Positions 6,402 through 10,287 of a stretch of 10,287 nucleotides of DNA are shown piece by piece. The position numbers and the translations under genes were made by a program. Under the pieces are notes generated by a model. That model saw only the letters and a list, made by a program, of their open reading frames with translations. It was not told the DNA's origin and searched no databases. This DNA comes from Discostella pseudostelligera (taxonomy: Eukaryota > Bacillariophyta > Thalassiosirophyceae > Thalassiosirales > Thalassiosiraceae). Position 1 is the stretch's first letter. Each line of letters opens with the position of its first letter. The DNA lies in assembly GCA_036940085.1 (NCBI GenBank), contig JALLBK010000653.1, forward strand, positions 1-10,287, in the 5' to 3' direction.

Positions 6402-7886
6402 ATGGCCTCCGCCGACCGAGCAGCCGCAGCCGCAGCCGCGGAGAATGGCCAACAGCAAGATATTCTCACCTACCAACCCCTTGCACCGGACAATGCCGTG
6501 AGTGCCAATCCGCACATCCCGTCTGTGTCGGCATCGGCCGTTCTTGGCGAGAGTGATTCGGTAAGTACATGTTAGTACTGAATTCATGCTGAAATTCGTA
6601 GACATGAACCGTAGTGAACGGTGAACATGCCCTTTTTCTGCGGAATCTCTCGAGAGAAATACATTTTTTATCTCATCTTAATATTTGCATTGTATCTCTC
6701 TGCCGTGATATTCATGTAGATGCCACCCGACCATCCCATCTGTCGAGGACATGACTTTGACACTACGCCTTCCTCCAACAACGACAACTCCATCGATTCC
6801 ATCCTCTCCTCCATGCTAACCACTGGCTTTCAGGCCACGGAACTTGGTAAAGCCATCAACGAGATTCATCGTATGCGTTCATGGAGACTTTCCAATATAC
6901 CCTGGAAAGACGGTGATGATATTGCATTACGCGATCCAGCTTCACGTAACAATGTACGTGCACGCATCTTCTTTGCTTACACCTCCAATCAAATATCCTG
7001 TGGTCAACGTGAAGTCATTAAATATTTGGTCAAACACTCCATGGTAGATGTACTTGTTACTACAGCCGGCGGTGTTGAAGAAGATATTATCAAATGTTTG
7101 GGACATACCTACATGGGTGACTTCAAATTGTCTGGTAAAGAATTACGATTGAAGGGTATTAACCGGGTGGGGAATTTATTAATTCCGAATAAGAATTATT
7201 GTTTGTTTGAGGATTGGATTGCACCCTTGATTTCGAAGATGCATGATGAGCAAGATTCGCGATGGAAAGAGCAGGCGAGGGCATTACTTCAATCTGCAAC
7301 TAACGAAGGAGAAGAGGACGACGACGACGTGACATTAAAACCATTTACTTTCACTCCTTCCGAATTCATTTCTCGTCTTGGACAAGAAATCAATAATGAA
7401 GACAGTGTCCTCTACTGGGCATACAAGAATAATATTCCAGTGTTTTGTCCTGCCCTAACGGATGGAAGTATTGGTGATATGATCTACTTCCACTCCTACA
7501 AACGAAGTGGGTTCGTGTTGGACTCGGTTCGTGATATACGTCGTATCAATGACTTGAGTCTCCAAAGTTATGCCACCGGACAGATAATTATTGGTGGTGG
7601 AATTGTAAAGCATCATACTTGTAACGCCAATCTTATGCGAAATGGTGCGGACTTTTCGGTTTATATTAATACCGGGCAGGAATTTGACGGCAGCGATGGA
7701 GGAGCAAGTCCAGACGAGGCGATTAGTTGGGGGAAGATTCGGATTACTGCCGAACCAGTGAAGGTATGCGCCGATGCAACGATTGTATTTCCACTAATTG
7801 TCTCGCAGACATTTGCGAAAGATGTCGACGAGTGGAAAGAGAGTACCAAGGAGTGTGTCTGTTGGCTTGAGGATGCAAAATGCTGA
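6402..7886 (+). CDS. DHPS: Deoxyhypusine synthase, two exons
   Basis: Exon 1 6402..6560 and exon 2 6720..7886 give 441 residues (human enzyme about 370). It transfers the aminobutyl group of spermidine, using NAD, to a lysine of eIF5A, the first step of hypusine formation in the cytosol. The match is strong throughout: CRGHDFD, TTGFQATELGKA, FAYTSNQISCG, MVDVLVTTAGGVEEDIIKCL, INRVGNLLIPNKNYC, PVFCPALTDGSIGDMIYFHSY, NANLMRNGAD and INTGQEFDGSDGGASPDEA. The catalytic lysine is in GGGIVKHH (Lys350 of the spliced protein). Exon 1 supplies an Ala-rich start and SASAVLGESDS, which lines up with the N-terminal AVL..S segment of known enzymes. This supports ATG 6402 rather than the ATG at 6720, where exon 2 begins. 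An insertion of roughly 25 residues (around residues 235-263, with an acidic EGEEDDDDV run) accounts for part of the extra length. It is convergent with the next gene. Confidence 0.96.
6561..6719 (+). other. Intron in the DHS gene
   Basis: Donor TCG|GTAAGT at 6561 and acceptor ATTCATGTAG ending at 6719, 159 bases, phase 0. Exon 2 opens with an ATG codon, which could mislead gene finders into a shorter model. I see no convincing C/D or H/ACA snoRNA in the intron. Confidence 0.88.
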
Positions 7887-7982
7887 TGCATTGGTACACA
7901 CCAAGTAAGTGAACGATTGTCTGTACTAGCTAAGGGCGCCTTACTATTGGTGTCTACTCTCTCATTTGGCATGCCCACAAAA
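7887..7982. other. Convergent 3' intergenic spacer
   Basis: 96 bases between the DHS stop (+) and the stop of the TRAPP-like gene (-). It must hold both 3' untranslated regions, or the transcripts overlap. No terminator-like hairpin is evident. Confidence 0.5.
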
Positions 7983-10097
7983 TCACGTCGACTGCGTTGC
8001 CACAATCTTTAATGTGTGGGAACAGTTATACCATTTCAACTCTCTCTTGTCAAACAACTTCAAATTCGGCACATCTAGTGTCCCTTCCCGAAGAGGTACA
8101 AAGCGAAGCTCCGCTTGAATGGAGTGTTGACCCTTCACCTCCCCCAAAAGCAATGCTGCATCCACGGCCAACAGCTCATGATCGCGATGGTGTCGAGTGG
8201 TACCATCATCTTCACTCGACAGGCCCCACACACCAAATGTGTACCCATTCACCTCCGATACCACCGCCGTGTTGAAGATGTTGGATGCTTTGGATGATGG
8301 CTGCGACGGAATATTTCCTTGCTGCGAGTAGTAATCACCTCCATTTCCAGCATCTTGCCTAACCTTCCTCCTTCTACTACTACTACTACTACCATCGTCC
8401 ACCACGGGTCGTTGTTGTTCCCATAACAAATCGCGATTCCTCTTCTCATCATCCTTGGCCATCAACAACATCAAATCTCGTGGTTCCATACTCAAATTCA
8501 GTATCCGAATCGATATCACCAACGGTGCTCCCACACGACAAACCGTGGTAGTGGCGGCATCACCACCACGCAAACTCAAATCGACACGGAAGGCATCACT
8601 ATTCTCAATGCCCACACGCGAGCTCGTCCATCGTGCATCGGTTGTGATCATAATTCGTTCTCCGCTACTACTGTCGCTTCTTGGTATCGTGGCATTGACA
8701 GATATCGGACTCAGGAAAGCTCGACTTCGAACATCCTCTCCGGCATCTATTTGTATGACTGTGGCAATTGCGTCGTATGGTTCAAGTGTCATTGGCAAGT
8801 CGGGGGCCGATCCAGGTACGAATCCCCATCGTACTCGACGGGACATATCAATTACGGATAATTCCCCTCCCTGCATGGATTTTCCACCGTGAGTGCCAAT
8901 CAGTTGGTTGGGAGGAGGATTGGTGGCGACGGTAGACTCATTATTCTCGGCAGCTGCACCACCAAAACTACTTCCATTATTAGTATGCCAATGCAATAAC
9001 CGACTCTGACCAGGATGGAAGGAAATTCCCGTCACGATAACATTTTCTTGATGCCATCGACTGGCATGCTCCACAGTAATTTCCACCAATGTCGAACCAC
9101 TGGGTGCTCGTGCACCACAAACCTCCCGTACCGACACTTGCAGTGATGGAATGAGGGTGGTGTGTACATGAATGGGAGGTGTGCGTATAATTTCTGTACC
9201 CATGGTATTGTTGTTTGTTGCGGAAAAAGGAGTGATGTTGTTGATGCTCATTCCACTGTCGTGAGCTATTCCTAATAAACTTGCAACTATTCCTCCTACA
9301 TTGTTTCCCTGCAACAATGACTGTGCTGTCATGGACGACGATGTATCTTGCTGTTGTTGCACCATAGCATTCTTCCCCGGTGGTTGCCGTCGTCGTCGCA
9401 ATGCTGCAATGATTGTCAATATACCCACTTCCAACATTTCGTCAATCTCCTCGTTGACATAGAGATCATTCTTTCTTTGAATAGTACTAACTCCATTTCC
9501 ACAAATAGCAATCTCAATATCAAACAAAAGTGCCGAGATGGAAGTGGATGACGAAGTGCTATCAACAGTGCGTTCAATTTCACAACGAAGGATGGTTACA
9601 CCCTCCACTGTCCAACAACATGGCAATGATGATAATGATGGCAGTGGCGTTTTACTAGATGATGGTGGGGTGGTGGTGCATTCAAATGATAGAATCAAAT
9701 CGGAAGGTGGACGCAGTTTCGTAGATTTATTTTGCTCTGCATCATCTGCAAGAAGTTGTTCGCTCTCATTGCCATTCTGCCCATCTGGCATCATCTTGCC
9801 ATTGGCAGATACTGATGGTGATTCTAACGGAGTAGGTGAGATGCAGCCACATGTCAACAGTGCATTTAAACCACCATCGTCGTCGGGTGTAGAAAGTCGG
9901 ACGCGTAGATGGACACGCGCACGTCCCGAGGAGTCTCGATAGTAGGCCCGCGTCGTTGGCTTTGATGATGGTGCTGTAGACAACGACGGTTGCTGATGCT
10001 GATGCTGCTGCGGGTCAATAACATCCAAAATGGCAGAAGCCAAGACCATCCTGACGGCGGCGGGGTCACCGATGTCGTCGACGGATGCTGAGGTCAT
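7983..10097 (-). CDS. Putative TRAPP II-associated (Trs65/TRAPPC13-like) protein
   Basis: Single-exon 704-residue frame with a clear ATG at 10097 and stop at 7983-7985. There is no signal peptide or membrane segment. The middle and C-terminal parts look like successive beta-sandwich domains: LQVSVREVCGARAP..STLVEITVEHASRWHQENVIVTG; RVRWGFVPGSAPDLPMTLEPYDAIATVIQI; and a last domain with LLAVDAALLLGEVKGQ, ELRFVPLREGTLDVPNLKLFDKRE (residues ~642-690). That final pattern (L-x-x-D/N-x-x-x-x-L/I-G, then E-L-x-F-x-P/A-L-x-x-G-x-L-x-x-x-x-L-x-L-x-D) resembles the C-terminal domain of Trs65/TRAPPC13-type subunits. These work in the TRAPP II tethering and Rab-activating complex at the Golgi. The resemblance is from recalled family patterns, so assignment is tentative. 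Low-complexity inserts (Gln/His at ~31-36, Asn/Ser runs, a five-Ser run from TAC repeats at 8375-8392) separate the domains. Confidence 0.5.
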   Translation of the reverse strand: MTSASVDDIGDPAAVRMVLASAILDVIDPQQHQHQQPSLSTAPSSKPTTRAYYRDSSGRARVHLRVRLSTPDDDGGLNALLTCGCISPTPLESPSVSANGKMMPDGQNGNESEQLLADDAEQNKSTKLRPPSDLILSFECTTTPPSSSKTPLPSLSSLPCCWTVEGVTILRCEIERTVDSTSSSTSISALLFDIEIAICGNGVSTIQRKNDLYVNEEIDEMLEVGILTIIAALRRRRQPPGKNAMVQQQQDTSSSMTAQSLLQGNNVGGIVASLLGIAHDSGMSINNITPFSATNNNTMGTEIIRTPPIHVHTTLIPSLQVSVREVCGARAPSGSTLVEITVEHASRWHQENVIVTGISFHPGQSRLLHWHTNNGSSFGGAAAENNESTVATNPPPNQLIGTHGGKSMQGGELSVIDMSRRVRWGFVPGSAPDLPMTLEPYDAIATVIQIDAGEDVRSRAFLSPISVNATIPRSDSSSGERIMITTDARWTSSRVGIENSDAFRVDLSLRGGDAATTTVCRVGAPLVISIRILNLSMEPRDLMLLMAKDDEKRNRDLLWEQQRPVVDDGSSSSSRRRKVRQDAGNGGDYYSQQGNIPSQPSSKASNIFNTAVVSEVNGYTFGVWGLSSEDDGTTRHHRDHELLAVDAALLLGEVKGQHSIQAELRFVPLREGTLDVPNLKLFDKRELKWYNCSHTLKIVATQST
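8375..8392. repeat. (TAC)6 microsatellite inside the TRAPP-like gene
   Basis: Six perfect TAC units on the + strand. On the coding (minus) strand they contribute the serine run in DDGSSSSSRRR. Length change in multiples of three would only alter a linker. Confidence 0.75.
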
Positions 10098-10287
10098 GAC
10101 TAATTATTGAATACTCCTAGCCTCATATCTACTATCAAGCTCCTGGGGGTTGGCATAATATTATGAAGAGTACGTAGAAGCTAGGTTGTTAATTACTGCA
10201 GGAACTTCCTGGTTCCTGGGTAATTACCGCACTTTGGGACGATTTTTACAGGAACCATGGTTACTGTTACCCAGTAATCTGCAGGAA
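10098..10287. other. Upstream region of the TRAPP-like gene with a dense inverted-repeat cluster
   Basis: 190 bases upstream of the ATG at 10097, with no gene seen and no CACGTG. The distal 90 bases hold TGGTTCCTG (10210-10218) with its inverse CAGGAACCA (10249-10257), and CTGGGTAA (10216-10223) with its inverse TTACCCAG (10267-10274). They also hold the palindromes GGTAATTACC (10219-10228) and AACCATGGTT (10253-10262), and the direct repeat CTGCAGGAA at 10196-10204 and 10279-10287. This may be the edge of a MITE-like or other terminal-inverted-repeat element cut by the window end, or a palindromic regulatory region. Confidence 0.5.

Noticed and set aside
6561..6719. Possible intron-encoded snoRNA in DHS
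   Set aside because: CTGA-like D-box strings are present, but there is no RTGATGA C box with terminal pairing, nor an H/ACA pattern.
8455..8892. 145-codon + strand open frame opposite the TRAPP-like gene
   Set aside because: It is wholly antisense to a long open frame with coherent protein character; composition and lack of domain indicate a shadow.

Overview
The window looks like ordinary nuclear DNA of a single-celled alga, most likely a diatom or related stramenopile. This rests on compact genes with short GT-AG introns (about 85 to 160 bases), short intergenic regions, roughly balanced base composition, and proteins rich in Ser/Thr/Gln/Gly runs. No organism-specific marker is present, so the lineage is an inference. 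No tRNA, rRNA, CRISPR array, viral gene or complete mobile element is visible.

Layout. 2-178 (+): the last 58 codons of a gene entering from the left, resembling the C-terminus of the prefoldin-like protein URI. 249-1950 (-): a two-exon Fe(II)/2-oxoglutarate dioxygenase of the phytanoyl-CoA dioxygenase (PhyH) family with an N-terminal signal-peptide-like segment. 1951-2456: its upstream region, with two identical E2F-like sites. 2457-4145 (-): two-exon beta subunit of the mitochondrial processing peptidase. 4146-4562: bidirectional promoter with paired CCACGTGG boxes and a 10-base-phased motif. 4563-6114 (+): RNase P/MRP subunit Pop4/Rpp29, broken in this assembly by a 72-base duplication around a single N. 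6115-6401: upstream region with CACGTG and an E2F-like site. 6402-7886 (+): two-exon deoxyhypusine synthase. 7983-10097 (-): a 704-residue protein whose C-terminus resembles Trs65/TRAPPC13-type TRAPP II subunits. 10098-10287: a cluster of inverted and direct repeats running off the window.

The genes are housekeeping genes from different pathways: mitochondrial import, tRNA/rRNA processing, eIF5A hypusination, vesicle tethering and a small-molecule dioxygenase. They do not form an operon or a dedicated system. What links some of them is promoter content. CACGTG cores lie upstream of PhyH, MPP-beta/POP4 and DHS, and E2F-like sites lie upstream of PhyH and DHS.

The most concrete results are the assembly artefact that splits POP4, with proof from reading frame that collapsing it restores one gene, and the three introns defined from splice sites plus protein-family continuity. 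I do not see convincing evidence for a new biological system.
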